DNA of 64,000 bases from Streptomyces vilmorinianum. Its GTDB lineage: Bacteria; Actinomycetota; Actinomycetes; Streptomycetales; Streptomycetaceae. The position numbers and the translations under genes were made by a program. Positions 24,154 through 32,856 of the stretch are shown here, in pieces. The first letter of the stretch is position 1. Each line of letters opens with the position of its first letter. Below the pieces are notes generated by a model that did no database searches, was not told where the DNA came from, and was given only the letters and a program-made list of their open reading frames with translations. Location of the stretch: assembly GCF_005517195.1 (NCBI RefSeq), contig NZ_CP040244.1, positions 6,156,001-6,220,000 on the forward strand. Reading direction: 5' to 3'.

Positions 24154-26565
24154 TCACGCCGCCGCGCTCACCGCCATCTCCGCCGGGGACAGGGCGAGTT
24201 CCAGGACCTGGCGGACGTCCGTGACCGGGTGGACCTCCAGCTTGTCCAGGATCTCCGCCGGGACGTCGTCCAGGTCGGCCTCGTTCCGCTTGGGGATCAC
24301 GACCGTCGTGATGCCCGCGCGGTGGGCCGCCAGGAGCTTCTGCTTCACGCCGCCGATCGGCAGGACGCGGCCGGTCAGGGAGACCTCGCCGGTCATCGCC
24401 ACGTCCGTGCGGACCAGGCGGCCGGAGAGCAGCGAGGCCAGCGCCGTCGTCATCGTGACGCCCGCGCTCGGGCCGTCCTTCGGGACCGCGCCCGCCGGGA
24501 AGTGGATGTGCACGCCCCGGTCCTTCAGACCGGTCACGGGCAGCTCCAGCTCCGCGCCGTGCGAGCGCAGGAACGAGAGCGCGATCTGAGCGGACTCCTT
24601 CATCACGTCGCCCAGCTGACCGGTCAGGGTCAGGCCCGCCGCGCCCGTCTCCGGGTCGGCCAGCGACGCCTCCACGAAGAGGACGTCGCCGCCCGCGCCC
24701 GTGACCGCGAGGCCGGTCGCGACGCCCGGCACGGCCGTGCGGCGCTCGGCCGGGTCCTGGGCGGACTCCGGGATGTGGTGCGGGCGCCCGATCAGGCCCC
24801 GCAGGTCGTCCGGGGTGACCGAGAACGGCAGCTCCCGGTCGCCCAGTTCGTGCTGCGCCGCGACCTTCCGCAGCAGCCGCGCGATGGACCGTTCCAGGTT
24901 CCGTACGCCCGCTTCCCGCGTGTACTCGCCCGCCAGCTTCCGCAGCGACGCGTCCTCGAGGACGACCTCGCCCGGCTCCAGGCCCGCCCGCTCCAGCTGC
25001 CTGGGCAGCAGGTGGTCACGGGCGATGACGACCTTCTCGTCCTCCGTGTACCCGTCGAGCCGCACCAGCTCCATCCGGTCGAGCAGGGCCTCCGGGATGG
25101 CCTCCAGGACGTTGGCCGTGGCCAGGAAGACGACGTCGGAGAGGTCGAGTTCGACCTCCAGGTAGTGGTCCCGGAAGGTGTGGTTCTGCGCTGGGTCGAG
25201 GACTTCGAGGAGGGCAGCCGCCGGGTCGCCCCGGTAGTCGGAGCCGACCTTGTCGATCTCGTCGAGCAGGACGACGGGGTTCATCGACCCGGCCTCCTTG
25301 ATCGCCCGTACGATCCGGCCGGGCAGCGCGCCCACGTACGTACGCCGGTGGCCGCGGATCTCCGCCTCGTCCCGTACGCCGCCGAGCGCCACACGGACGA
25401 ACTTCCGGCCCATCGCGTGCGCGACGGACTCGCCGAGCGAGGTCTTGCCGACACCGGGCGGGCCGACCAGGGCGAGCACGGCGCCGCCGCGCCGCCCGCC
25501 GACCACGCCGAGCCCGCGCTCGGCGCGACGCTTGCGCACCGCCAGGTACTCGGTGATCCGCTCCTTCACGTCCTCCAGGCCCGCGTGCTCGGCGTCGAGG
25601 ACGGCCCGCGCGCCCGGGATGTCGTACTGGGTCGCGCCGTCATCGGTTCGCTCGTTCCAGGGGAGTTCGAGGACGGTGTCGAGCCAGGTGCGGATCCAGG
25701 ACCCCTCCGGGGACTGGTCGCTGGACCGCTCCAGCTTCTCGACCTCCTTGAGGGCGGCCTCGCGCACCTTCTCCGGCAGGTCGGCGGCCTCCACCCGCGC
25801 CCGGTAGTCGTCGGACTCGTCACCCTCCGTCTCACCGTTGAGGTCGCGCAGCTCCTTGCGTACGGCCTCCAGCTGACGCCGCAGCAGGAACTCGCGCTGC
25901 TGCTTGTCGACGCCCTCCTGGACGTCCTTCGCGATGCTCTCGGCCACGTCCTGCTCGGCCAGGTGCTCGCGCAGCTGGGCCGTGGCGAGCTTGAGGCGGG
26001 CGACCGGGTCGGCGGTCTCCAGGAGTTCGACCTTCTGTTCGACGGTGAGGAAGGGCGAGTAGCCGGAGTTGTCGGCGAGCGCGGAGACGCCGTCGATCTG
26101 CTGGACGCGGTCCACGACCTGCCAGGCGCCGCGCTTCTTCAGCCAGCTGGTGGCCAGGGCCTTGTACTCCTTGACCAGTTCGGTCACGGAGCCGGGCAGC
26201 GGCTCGGGCACGGTCTCCTCGACGACGCTGCCCTCGACCCAGAGCGCGGCGCCGGGGCCGGTCGTCCCCGCGCCGATCTTGACGCGGCCGCGGCCGCGGA
26301 TGAGCGCGCCGGGGTCGCCGTCCGAGAGCCGGCCGACCTGCTCGACGGTGCCGAGGACGCCGGTCCCGGCGTACGTGCCGTCGATGCGGGGCACGAGGAG
26401 CACCCTGGGCTTGCCGGTATCGGCGCGGGCGGCGGCCTGGGCGGCCTCCACCGCGGCGCGTACGTCGTTGTCGGACAGGTCGAGCGGCACCACCATTCCG
26501 GGCAGCACGACCTCGTCGTCGAGCGGCAGCACAGGCAGAGTGAGCGGTGAGGACGTCGAAGCCAT
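24154..26565 (-). CDS. lon: ATP-dependent Lon protease
   Basis: This 803-residue protein has the LonA order: N-terminal substrate-recognition domain (LTLPVLPLDDEVVLPGMVVPL at the start, noted by position 8-28), coiled helical region, AAA+ module with Walker A GPPGVGKTS and Walker B LLDEIDK, and the protease domain with catalytic Ser (KDGPSAGV, about 700) and Lys (about 742). It degrades misfolded and selected regulatory proteins in the cytoplasm. The ATG at 26565 has GGGGAG a few bases upstream. A HAIR-like site overlaps the promoter, matching the known HspR control of lon in Streptomyces. A terminator follows the gene. Confidence 0.97.
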   Translation of the reverse strand: MASTSSPLTLPVLPLDDEVVLPGMVVPLDLSDNDVRAAVEAAQAAARADTGKPRVLLVPRIDGTYAGTGVLGTVEQVGRLSDGDPGALIRGRGRVKIGAGTTGPGAALWVEGSVVEETVPEPLPGSVTELVKEYKALATSWLKKRGAWQVVDRVQQIDGVSALADNSGYSPFLTVEQKVELLETADPVARLKLATAQLREHLAEQDVAESIAKDVQEGVDKQQREFLLRRQLEAVRKELRDLNGETEGDESDDYRARVEAADLPEKVREAALKEVEKLERSSDQSPEGSWIRTWLDTVLELPWNERTDDGATQYDIPGARAVLDAEHAGLEDVKERITEYLAVRKRRAERGLGVVGGRRGGAVLALVGPPGVGKTSLGESVAHAMGRKFVRVALGGVRDEAEIRGHRRTYVGALPGRIVRAIKEAGSMNPVVLLDEIDKVGSDYRGDPAAALLEVLDPAQNHTFRDHYLEVELDLSDVVFLATANVLEAIPEALLDRMELVRLDGYTEDEKVVIARDHLLPRQLERAGLEPGEVVLEDASLRKLAGEYTREAGVRNLERSIARLLRKVAAQHELGDRELPFSVTPDDLRGLIGRPHHIPESAQDPAERRTAVPGVATGLAVTGAGGDVLFVEASLADPETGAAGLTLTGQLGDVMKESAQIALSFLRSHGAELELPVTGLKDRGVHIHFPAGAVPKDGPSAGVTMTTALASLLSGRLVRTDVAMTGEVSLTGRVLPIGGVKQKLLAAHRAGITTVVIPKRNEADLDDVPAEILDKLEVHPVTDVRQVLELALSPAEMAVSAAA

Positions 26566-26586
26566 GATCTCCCCTTCGGCAGTCAA

Positions 26587-26607
26587 GTTGAGCTATGTGG
26601 ACTCAAT
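26587..26607. promoter_or_regulatory. HAIR-like HspR operator upstream of lon
   Basis: GTTGAGC-N7-ACTCAAT matches the HAIR consensus CTTGAGT-N7-ACTCAAG at 11 of 14 defined positions, with the correct 7-bp spacer. It sits 22 bp upstream of the lon ATG. HspR is the heat-shock repressor that, in S. lividans/S. albus studies, also controls lon and clpB. Heat or DnaK depletion would relieve repression. Confidence 0.78.
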
Positions 26608-26696
26608 GCACGGGGGTCATGGAATGTTCCTGGGGGTCTGTTCGCCCTGAGCGATCACTCTCGCGGGCGGCCGAGCGGATGCCTTGTAATACCTGC

Positions 26697-27332
26697 ATGG
26701 ATATGGCGTCTATTACATCCGCCTGGGTGGCCGGCTGGACCGTCTCGCGGGGCACTCCGCCCGCGGTCGCCGAGCCCTGGGGCTACCGGATCGACGTGGG
26801 GCTCCCGACGCACGTGTTCCGGCACGTCCTGCCGGCTCCGGACGCGGTGTCCGTGGGCAAGCTCTGCGAGGAGATCACCGAGCCGTACGCCTGGCTGAAG
26901 GTGATGGCGGGGCCGGAGGAGGTCGCGGAGTGGATCACCCCGGGGTGGACCGTCCCTGACGACCCCGGCTTCATGATGTGCAAGCGCCTGGACGCGGGCG
27001 CGCGGCCGCCCGCGCCGGAGGGATACGCGCGGACGACGGAGACCCGCGACGGCGTGATCCGGGTCCGGATCGTGGCACCGGACGGCACGCTCGCCGCCCG
27101 CGGCCAGATGGCCCCGACGGGCGCGACGGCGGTCGCCGACCAGATCGAGACCCACCCCGACCACCGCCGCCGCGGCCTCGGCGCCAACGTCATGCTCACC
27201 CTCGAAGCGGCGGCCGCCCAGTCCGGCGCGGTGACGGGAGTGCTCTCGGCGACGACGGACGGGCTCGCGCTGTACGACTCGCTGGACTGGCGCTACGAGG
27301 GCCCGCTGACCGGCATCGTGCGGGACGCGTAG
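26697..27332 (+). CDS. GNAT-family N-acetyltransferase-like protein
   Basis: This 211-residue protein has a C-terminal GNAT fold with the acetyl-CoA loop HPDHRRRGLGANVMLTL (about residues 157-173, motif R-x-x-G-x-G/A). The N-terminal half (TSAWVAGWTVSRG) is not a standard acetyltransferase. It probably acetylates a small molecule or protein amine; substrate unknown. Start is ATG 26697 or ATG 26703, both in frame. It is divergent from lon, with the HAIR-like site in between, so heat-shock control of this gene is also possible. Confidence 0.8.
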   Translation: MDMASITSAWVAGWTVSRGTPPAVAEPWGYRIDVGLPTHVFRHVLPAPDAVSVGKLCEEITEPYAWLKVMAGPEEVAEWITPGWTVPDDPGFMMCKRLDAGARPPAPEGYARTTETRDGVIRVRIVAPDGTLAARGQMAPTGATAVADQIETHPDHRRRGLGANVMLTLEAAAAQSGAVTGVLSATTDGLALYDSLDWRYEGPLTGIVRDA

Positions 27333-27334
27333 CG

Positions 27335-27440
27335 GCGGCGCGCGTGGCGGGGGGCGGGAGCGCGCGTGGCGGGAGCGCGCGTAGCGGCGGCGCGCGTGGC
27401 GGGGGGCAGGGCGCGCGTGGCGGGGGCGCATGACGCGCGC
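27335..27440. repeat. G/C-rich imperfect tandem repeats (GCGCGCGTGGCGGGG-type)
   Basis: Seven or so copies of a 12-17 bp unit built on GCGCGCGTRGCGG fill the gap after the GNAT gene. They carry no convincing gene. The frame of the downstream sigma factor stays open through them, but they read as Arg/Ala/Gly low complexity and have no good start. Confidence 0.75.
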
Positions 27441-27515
27441 CCCGACCCCACCCCCGCGCGCTGGAAACGTGCGCGGAATTGCAACCTCCGTACGCCTTCG
27501 GTGCGTTCAGTCGTC

Positions 27516-28286
27516 GTGACGACCAGCTATCCCGGGTGCGGGCAGTGCACCGAGGACACGGCCCCCGGTGGGCCGCCCGCCGCAGGCGACGTGGACCGTG
27601 CCGAGGAGGACGCGTGCGACGCGCATCTCGTGCACGCCGTCGCCGACGGCGACACGGACGCGCTGTCCCGGCTGTTCGCCCGGCACGCCGGCGCGCTCTT
27701 CGCCCACCTTCTCAATCGCGGTTTCCCCGCCCAGACGGTCGAGGACGCCGTCCAGGAGGCCTTCCTGACGGTGTGGAAGAGCGCGTCCGGCTTTCACGAG
27801 GGCAGCGTTCCGGCCTGGCTGCGGCGCATAGCCCACTGCCGCGCGATCGACCTCGAACGGGCGGCGGGCCGCCACCGCGCCCTGGAGGACCGGGCGCGCG
27901 AGCACACCCCCGCCTCGGCCCGAACGGCCCCTTCCGCGGAGGAGTGTCTGCTCGCCTCCTCGCCCCGCTACGCCGCCATAGCCGTCGCCCTCGCCGGGCT
28001 CCCCGCCCCGCAGCGCGAGGTCATCGAGCTGCGTTACCTCCAGCACTACAGCGTCCGCGAGACCGCCGAGCGTCTCGCCGTCCCCGAGGGCACCGTCAAG
28101 GCCCGTGCCGCCCGTGGCTGTGCCCGACTGCGCGAGTGGATCGTGGCCCAGCGGGAGGCGGAGGCGAAGACGGAGGCGGAGGCGAAGACGGAGACGCCGG
28201 ACGAAACGCCGGCACCGGGAGGAGGTGCCTGCGATGCCCGTAGCCGTGACCGCAACCGCACCCGGGTCCCCCGCCCCCGCCCGTAG
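27516..28286 (+). CDS. ECF RNA polymerase sigma factor
   Basis: This 256-residue protein has sigma region 2 (LFARHAGALFAHLL through VEDAVQEAFLTVWK, about residues 50-90) and region 4 with a helix-turn-helix (YSVRETAERLAVPEGTVKA, about 185-203). The N-terminal extension of about 35 residues contains CGQC. The C-terminal tail has EAKTE repeats and an Arg-rich end. Start is uncertain: GTG 27516 or GTG 27501, neither with a strong ribosome site. A small zinc-finger protein follows 30 bp later and is probably its anti-sigma factor. Confidence 0.87.
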   Translation: MTTSYPGCGQCTEDTAPGGPPAAGDVDRAEEDACDAHLVHAVADGDTDALSRLFARHAGALFAHLLNRGFPAQTVEDAVQEAFLTVWKSASGFHEGSVPAWLRRIAHCRAIDLERAAGRHRALEDRAREHTPASARTAPSAEECLLASSPRYAAIAVALAGLPAPQREVIELRYLQHYSVRETAERLAVPEGTVKARAARGCARLREWIVAQREAEAKTEAEAKTETPDETPAPGGGACDARSRDRNRTRVPRPRP

Positions 28287-28316
28287 CCTCCCCCCACTCC
28301 CGAAAGCAGCCCTCGC

Positions 28317-28568
28317 ATGACCGAGCTCTCTTCCTCCGCACCGCCCCGGCCCGTCCCCGGCCTTCCCGAGGCCCCTGGGCACCTGCCCGAGCACTGGGTG
28401 GCCGCCTACGCGCGCGGGGAGCTGTCCCACGACGTCCTCGGCCACGCCGAGGCCCATCTCGAACGGTGCCGGGCCTGTGTCGACGCCGTCGATCAGGCCG
28501 TACGCGGCGGGCCGCACGGCCCCCGCCTCGACGCCCTGCGCGAAGCACTGGCCAACCGGATCGGCTGA
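28317..28568 (+). CDS. Small zinc-finger anti-sigma factor
   Basis: This 83-residue protein has a ZAS-type zinc motif, HLERCRACVD (His-x3-Cys-x2-Cys), and an upstream HWVAAYARGELS helix typical of zinc-binding anti-sigma domains. It lacks the transmembrane helix and sensor domain of larger anti-sigma factors, so it would be a soluble, redox- or zinc-responsive inhibitor of the sigma factor encoded just upstream. Role inferred from the motif and position. Confidence 0.8.
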   Translation: MTELSSSAPPRPVPGLPEAPGHLPEHWVAAYARGELSHDVLGHAEAHLERCRACVDAVDQAVRGGPHGPRLDALREALANRIG

Positions 28569-28572
28569 GGGC

Positions 28573-29076
28573 ATGCTCGGAGGCATGGTGCGCAGGAGGC
28601 GTTACGGGGGACTCTGGCTCGTGTCGGCGGTGCTGGCGTCGGCGACGGCGGTGACCGGGTGCGGTGAGGCGACCCCGCCTCCCCCGTCCGGGACGCAGGA
28701 CACGACTGTCAAGGCCGGCGAGCCCGCCCCGAAAGAGGTCCTCGTCGAGCTGAACGTCAGCGGTGGCCTCGCGGGGGTCGACAACCAGCTGACCGTCCGT
28801 TACGACGGCAGCTACACGACCCGTTCCGGCACCAAGCCCCCGCGCACCGGCCAGATGACACCGGCCGAAGTGGCGGAACTGCGCGCGGCGCTGGAGGACC
28901 CGGCGTACGCGGCGGTGCCGACCCGGCCGAGCGAAGGGAAGACGGTCTACGACGGCTTCCAGTACGTCATCACGTACCGGTACCGGGTCGTGGTCACCAC
29001 GGACGGCGAGCGCCCGGCGGCGCTGCAGCGGGTGTTCGAGGCCCTGCCCGAAGGCGGCCCGCCCACCAGCCCCTGA
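28573..29076 (+). CDS. Secreted lipoprotein, 167 aa
   Basis: An Arg-rich start (VRRRRYGG), a hydrophobic stretch and the lipobox VTGC make this a lipoprotein. The mature domain is small and beta-rich (KEVLVELNVSGGLAG, then YDGSYTTR), with a segment TPAEVAELRAALEDPAYAAV that recurs in uncharacterised Streptomyces lipoproteins. Start is ATG 28573, ATG 28585 or GTG 28588. It follows the zinc-finger gene by 4 bp and may be part of the same sigma operon, perhaps a target or sensor. Function unknown. Confidence 0.75.
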   Translation: MLGGMVRRRRYGGLWLVSAVLASATAVTGCGEATPPPPSGTQDTTVKAGEPAPKEVLVELNVSGGLAGVDNQLTVRYDGSYTTRSGTKPPRTGQMTPAEVAELRAALEDPAYAAVPTRPSEGKTVYDGFQYVITYRYRVVVTTDGERPAALQRVFEALPEGGPPTSP

Positions 29077-29148
29077 CGGACCCCGGACATACGTACGCTC
29101 CGTGGGCGCCGCGTGAACCGCCGGCCGGCCGCCGAGCGATAGAGGGGC

Positions 29149-29754
29149 GTGAGACTGTTGCGCCCCGCAGGGGGAGACCCAGGGGGAGACCCGGCGCAAG
29201 ACCCAGCGCGAGACCAGGACGACTCCGCGCTGCTGCGCGCGGTCGCCCGGGGAGACGCCGAGGCTCTGGCCGTGCTGTACGACCGGCACGCCGGGTGGCT
29301 GCACGCCCGGCTGGCCCGGCGCTGCGCCGACGAGGAGACCGTACGGGAGGTCCTCCAGGACACCTTCGTCACGGTGTGGCGCTCCGCCGGCTCCCACCGC
29401 GGCCGGGGCGAGGCCGGAGGGTGGCTCTGGGTCGTCGCCGCGCGCCGGCTGGTCGACGCCCAGCGCGTCCGGGCCCGCGCGGAACGCGCGGCCCCCGAAC
29501 CGGTCGCCCTCGCCCCCTCGGCGGAGGACCGGGTCCTGGCCGGCCTGGAGTACGGGGACGTCGGCGCCGCGCTCGACCGGATCTCGCCGGAGCTGCGCGA
29601 GGTCCTGCGGGCCACCGTCGTCGACGGCCTGACCACCCGTGAGACGGCCCGGCTGCTTGGGATACCGGAGGGCACGGTCAAGACCCGCGCCCTGCGGGCC
29701 CGTCGCGAACTGCGTGCCGCCCTCGGCCCGCACCCCCTGGGAGGCACCGCATGA
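29149..29754 (+). CDS. ECF RNA polymerase sigma factor (second)
   Basis: This 201-residue protein has region 2 (LYDRHAGWLHARLARRC, TVREVLQDTFVTVWRS) and region 4 (TTRETARLLGIPEGTVKTR). It starts at GTG 29149. Its stop overlaps the next start by 4 bp (ATGA), so the zinc-finger membrane protein is coupled to it. This cluster, one sigma, one anti-sigma and three ABC-type genes, lies within 2 kb of a different sigma/anti-sigma pair. Confidence 0.9.
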   Translation: MRLLRPAGGDPGGDPAQDPARDQDDSALLRAVARGDAEALAVLYDRHAGWLHARLARRCADEETVREVLQDTFVTVWRSAGSHRGRGEAGGWLWVVAARRLVDAQRVRARAERAAPEPVALAPSAEDRVLAGLEYGDVGAALDRISPELREVLRATVVDGLTTRETARLLGIPEGTVKTRALRARRELRAALGPHPLGGTA

Positions 29755-30596
29755 CCGCGCCCTGGCACGTGACCGAGTCCCTGGCCGCCCGCTACGCGGC
29801 GGGCGCGGCGGCCGAACCCGACGCCTGGTCCCTGGAGAAGCACGTCGAGGTCTGCGGCGGCTGCGCGGCCCGTGTCTCGGCTGCGGTCCGCGCGGGCGGC
29901 TCGGGACCGGTCCTGGCGGACGTCCGGGCGGCGCTGCTGGAGACCGTACGCGCGGAGGCCCGGGCGAGAGTCCCGTCCCCCGCCTCCCGCTGGGCCCGCG
30001 CGCTGTGGGCCGCCGGACCGGCGCTGCGCGGGGCGTGGCTGGTGGCGGTCCTCGCCGCCGTCGGGGCCGCGGTGGCGCTCGCGTACGGAGCGGGGTTCCA
30101 GGAAGCGCGGCCGGTGCTGCTCGCCGTGGCGCCGATGGTGCCGCTCGGCGGGGTGGCCGTCTCGTACGGGAGGCATGCCGACCCGATGTACGAGATCGGG
30201 GTGGCGACGCCCTCCGGTGGGCTGCGCCTGCTGCTCACCCGGGCGGCGGCCGTGCTCGGTGTGTGCGTGCCGCTGCTGACCGCGGCCGGGGCGCTGCTGC
30301 CGCCGGTCTCCGGTGTTCCGGGGGCGGCGGCCTGGCTGTTGCCGGGGCTCGCGCTGACGCTGGCGACGCTCGCGCTCGGCTCGTTCGTGGGGTGCCGGGC
30401 GGCGGCGATGACGCTCGCGGGCGGGTGGCTGCTCGCGGTGGCCGGGCCGCTGCTCGGGCGGTCCGGGGCCACGGCCGAACTGGCCCGTTACCTCTCCGGC
30501 CCGGCCGCACAGGGCGGCTGGGCCGCCGCCGCCGTCGTCTGCGCGGGCCTGCTGGTCCTGCGCCGCCGTTCCTTCGACCACCTGGAGACCCTGTGA
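29751..30596 (+). CDS. Zinc-finger anti-sigma-like membrane protein
   Basis: This 281-residue protein begins with a ZAS-like domain (SLEKHVEVCGGCAARV, His-x3-Cys-x2-Cys) followed by about five or six transmembrane helices from residue 95 on. It is expected to hold the upstream sigma factor at the membrane and release it on a signal. The large membrane portion suggests it may also work with the ABC proteins encoded downstream. It is joined to both neighbours by 4-bp overlaps. Confidence 0.85.
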   Translation: MTAPWHVTESLAARYAAGAAAEPDAWSLEKHVEVCGGCAARVSAAVRAGGSGPVLADVRAALLETVRAEARARVPSPASRWARALWAAGPALRGAWLVAVLAAVGAAVALAYGAGFQEARPVLLAVAPMVPLGGVAVSYGRHADPMYEIGVATPSGGLRLLLTRAAAVLGVCVPLLTAAGALLPPVSGVPGAAAWLLPGLALTLATLALGSFVGCRAAAMTLAGGWLLAVAGPLLGRSGATAELARYLSGPAAQGGWAAAAVVCAGLLVLRRRSFDHLETL

Positions 30597-31534
30597 CCAC
30601 GCCGAGCACCACCGGCACGACCGGCACCACCGGCACGACCGGCACCGCGGGCACCACCGGCACCACCGGCACCACCGGCACCACCGGCACGACCGGCACC
30701 GCGGGCACCACCGGCACCACCGGCACCACCACGGTCGCGGCGACCGGCCTGACCGTCCGGCACCGCCGTACCGTCGCGCTCGACAGCCTCGATCTGACCC
30801 TCACCCCCGGTGTCCACGGGCTGCTCGGCCCGAACGGCGCCGGCAAGACCTCCCTCATCCGTGTCCTCGCGACCGTGGCCGCCCCGTCGGCCGGCCGGGT
30901 GGAGCTCCTCGGGCGGGACGCCGGGGCGCACCGTGAGCGGTCGGAGATCCGGCGCCGGCTGGGCTATCTGCCGCAGGACTTCGGGTTCTACCCGGGGTTC
31001 ACAGTGCGCGAGTTCGTGGCGTACGTGGCCTGGCTGAAAGAGATGCCCGCCGACCGCGCCCCGGCCGCCGTGGAGCACGCCGTCGAGCGGGTGGGCCTCG
31101 CCGGCCGGATCGACGCCAAGCTGAAGACCCTGTCCGGGGGCATGGTCCGCCGGGCCGGGATCGCGCAGGCGATCGTGAACGAGCCGGAGCTGCTCCTTCT
31201 CGACGAGCCGACGGCCGGTCTCGACCCTGAGCAGAGGGTCGAGTTCCGGACACTTCTGCGGGAGATCGGCGCGTCCTCCACGGTCGTCGTCTCCACCCAT
31301 CTGGTGGAGGACGTGGCCGCTGCCTGCTCGGAGGTCACGCTGATCGAGTCGGGCCGTGTGGCCTTCCGCGGTACGACCGCCGCGCTGACCTCACTGGGCG
31401 AGGAGTCGGGATCCTCCGGCGACGACGCGGCGAACGCCATCGAGCGCGGCTACACGGCGGCCCTGCGCGCCCACCGCGCCTCCGCCCCCGCCTCCGCCTC
31501 CGCCCCCGCCCCCGCCCCGGGGGTCTCCCGGTGA
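30593..31534 (+). CDS. ABC transporter ATP-binding protein with N-terminal Thr-Gly repeat
   Basis: This 313-residue protein has a complete ABC ATPase domain: Walker A GPNGAGKTS (about 79-87), Q-loop LPQDFG, a variant signature LSGGMVRR, Walker B LLLLDEPTAGLD and the switch His in STHLVED. It belongs with drug/lantibiotic-type exporters. Residues 6-47 are an unusual Thr-Thr-Gly repeat encoded by a 9-bp tandem repeat. The GTG at 30593 overlaps the upstream stop; an alternative internal start after the repeat was not found (no clear ribosome site). The C-terminus is an Ala/Ser/Pro tail. Two membrane proteins follow, each joined by a 4-bp overlap. Confidence 0.9.
   Translation: MTTPSTTGTTGTTGTTGTAGTTGTTGTTGTTGTTGTAGTTGTTGTTTVAATGLTVRHRRTVALDSLDLTLTPGVHGLLGPNGAGKTSLIRVLATVAAPSAGRVELLGRDAGAHRERSEIRRRLGYLPQDFGFYPGFTVREFVAYVAWLKEMPADRAPAAVEHAVERVGLAGRIDAKLKTLSGGMVRRAGIAQAIVNEPELLLLDEPTAGLDPEQRVEFRTLLREIGASSTVVVSTHLVEDVAAACSEVTLIESGRVAFRGTTAALTSLGEESGSSGDDAANAIERGYTAALRAHRASAPASASAPAPAPGVSR
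30608..30733. repeat. 9-bp tandem repeat (ACCACCGGC), 13 units, inside ABC ATPase gene
   Basis: Thirteen consecutive 9-bp units of ACCACCGGC with ACGACCGGC and ACCGCGGGC variants encode TTG/TAG tripeptides, plus a final ACCACCACG. The variants recur in a larger pattern, which indicates slippage or unequal-crossover growth. Copy number is likely to vary between strains. Confidence 0.9.
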
Positions 31535-32856
31535 CCGCGACCGCCACCCGCTCCCCCGCGAGCACCGGCTCCCCGAAGGCGCCACCCCGTACGGCCGTCC
31601 TCCGCACCGAGCTGCGGCGCGGGTCCGGGCCCTGGGCCGGGGCCGCCGTGGCCGTCACGATTCTCGTGGCGATGTACGGCAAGGCGCCCGGCTGGCAGGG
31701 CCGCTGGGCCGATGCCACCGACCTGCTGCACATCGCCACCGGGCTGCTCGCCGGCCCCCTCGCGCTCGCCGCCGGCTGCTGGCAGGGCGGCCGGGACCGG
31801 CGGCGGCGCGTGTTCGAGCTGCTCGGCTCCGTCCCGCGCGGCCGGCTCCGCCGTACCGTCCTCGCCGTCGCGCCCTCCGCGCTCTGGCCGGTCGCCGGGT
31901 ACCTGCCGGCCGCGGCCGTGTGCCTGCTCGCGACCTGGCCGTACGTCGGCGGCGGGCGGCCGTACCTCGAACTCGTCGCCGCCGACGCCGTCGCGCTCGC
32001 CGCTCTCGGCACGCTCGGCCATCTCGTGGGCCGGCTCGTGCCGTGGCGGCTGACGGCGCCGCTGCTCGCGGTGGCCGGTTACGTCGGGCTCGGCGTGCCC
32101 ACGTACATGCAGAGCTCCGTCCGCTGGCTCAGCCCGGCGTCCGAGCACTCCTACGCCTGGCACGCGCCCGTGTGGTGGTTCGCCCCCGTCTCGGCCGTGT
32201 GGACCGGCGGACTCGCGCTGGCCGCCCTCCTCGCGTACGCCGCCCGCCCCGCGCGGCTCCGGCTGCTCGCCGTGGTTCCCCTCGCCGCCGCGATCGCCGC
32301 CGCCGCGGTGATCCTCCGGCTGCCGGAGGACGGGCCCTGGCGCCTCGACCCGGGAGCGGCCCGCCTCGTCTGCGACGACGGCACGCCGCAGATCTGCGTG
32401 ACGGCCCTCGACCGCCGGCTGCTGCCGGACGTGTCGCGTGCCCTCGCCCCGCTCAACGAACGGCTCCGCGGGGTGCCCGGTGCCCCGACCCGCTGGGTCA
32501 GCTCGCCGAACGGCCCCGGGCCCGGCGAGACCGAACTCCCTGAGCCGGGCCTGGACGCGGTACGGGGCAGGCTGACGCGTCCTGAGGTGTACGCGAGCTC
32601 CGCCGTCCAGCATCTGTTCTCGGCCACCTGCGAGTCAGGCAGCTTCGAGGGCCCGGGGGCGGAGCGGGCGATGACGGTCAATCTCGCCGTCATCACCTGG
32701 CTCGCGCCGAATCCGCCGGACTTCGGGCCCGACATCAGTGAAGCTCAGGTGTACGTCGACCGGCTGAAGGCCAAGTCCCCGGCCGGACAACGGGCCTATC
32801 TCACCCGCTATCTGGCGGCCGACACCTGCCGCCCCGAGGAGGTGCCGATCCCGTGA
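31531..32856 (+). CDS. ABC exporter-associated membrane protein, 441 aa
   Basis: About six transmembrane helices occupy residues 35-270, followed by a soluble extracytoplasmic domain of about 170 residues with three Cys (VCDDG, QICVT, ATCESG). There is no known catalytic motif. By position (GTG overlapping the ABC ATPase stop) it is a permease subunit. The soluble domain is unusual for a simple permease and could bind a ligand or substrate. Confidence 0.78.
   Translation: MTATATRSPASTGSPKAPPRTAVLRTELRRGSGPWAGAAVAVTILVAMYGKAPGWQGRWADATDLLHIATGLLAGPLALAAGCWQGGRDRRRRVFELLGSVPRGRLRRTVLAVAPSALWPVAGYLPAAAVCLLATWPYVGGGRPYLELVAADAVALAALGTLGHLVGRLVPWRLTAPLLAVAGYVGLGVPTYMQSSVRWLSPASEHSYAWHAPVWWFAPVSAVWTGGLALAALLAYAARPARLRLLAVVPLAAAIAAAAVILRLPEDGPWRLDPGAARLVCDDGTPQICVTALDRRLLPDVSRALAPLNERLRGVPGAPTRWVSSPNGPGPGETELPEPGLDAVRGRLTRPEVYASSAVQHLFSATCESGSFEGPGAERAMTVNLAVITWLAPNPPDFGPDISEAQVYVDRLKAKSPAGQRAYLTRYLAADTCRPEEVPIP

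Noticed and set aside
30235-30858. Minus-strand frame with a striking Val-Pro-Val repeat
   Set aside because: It is the antisense of the Thr-Gly repeat in the ABC ATPase gene and has no independent coding support.
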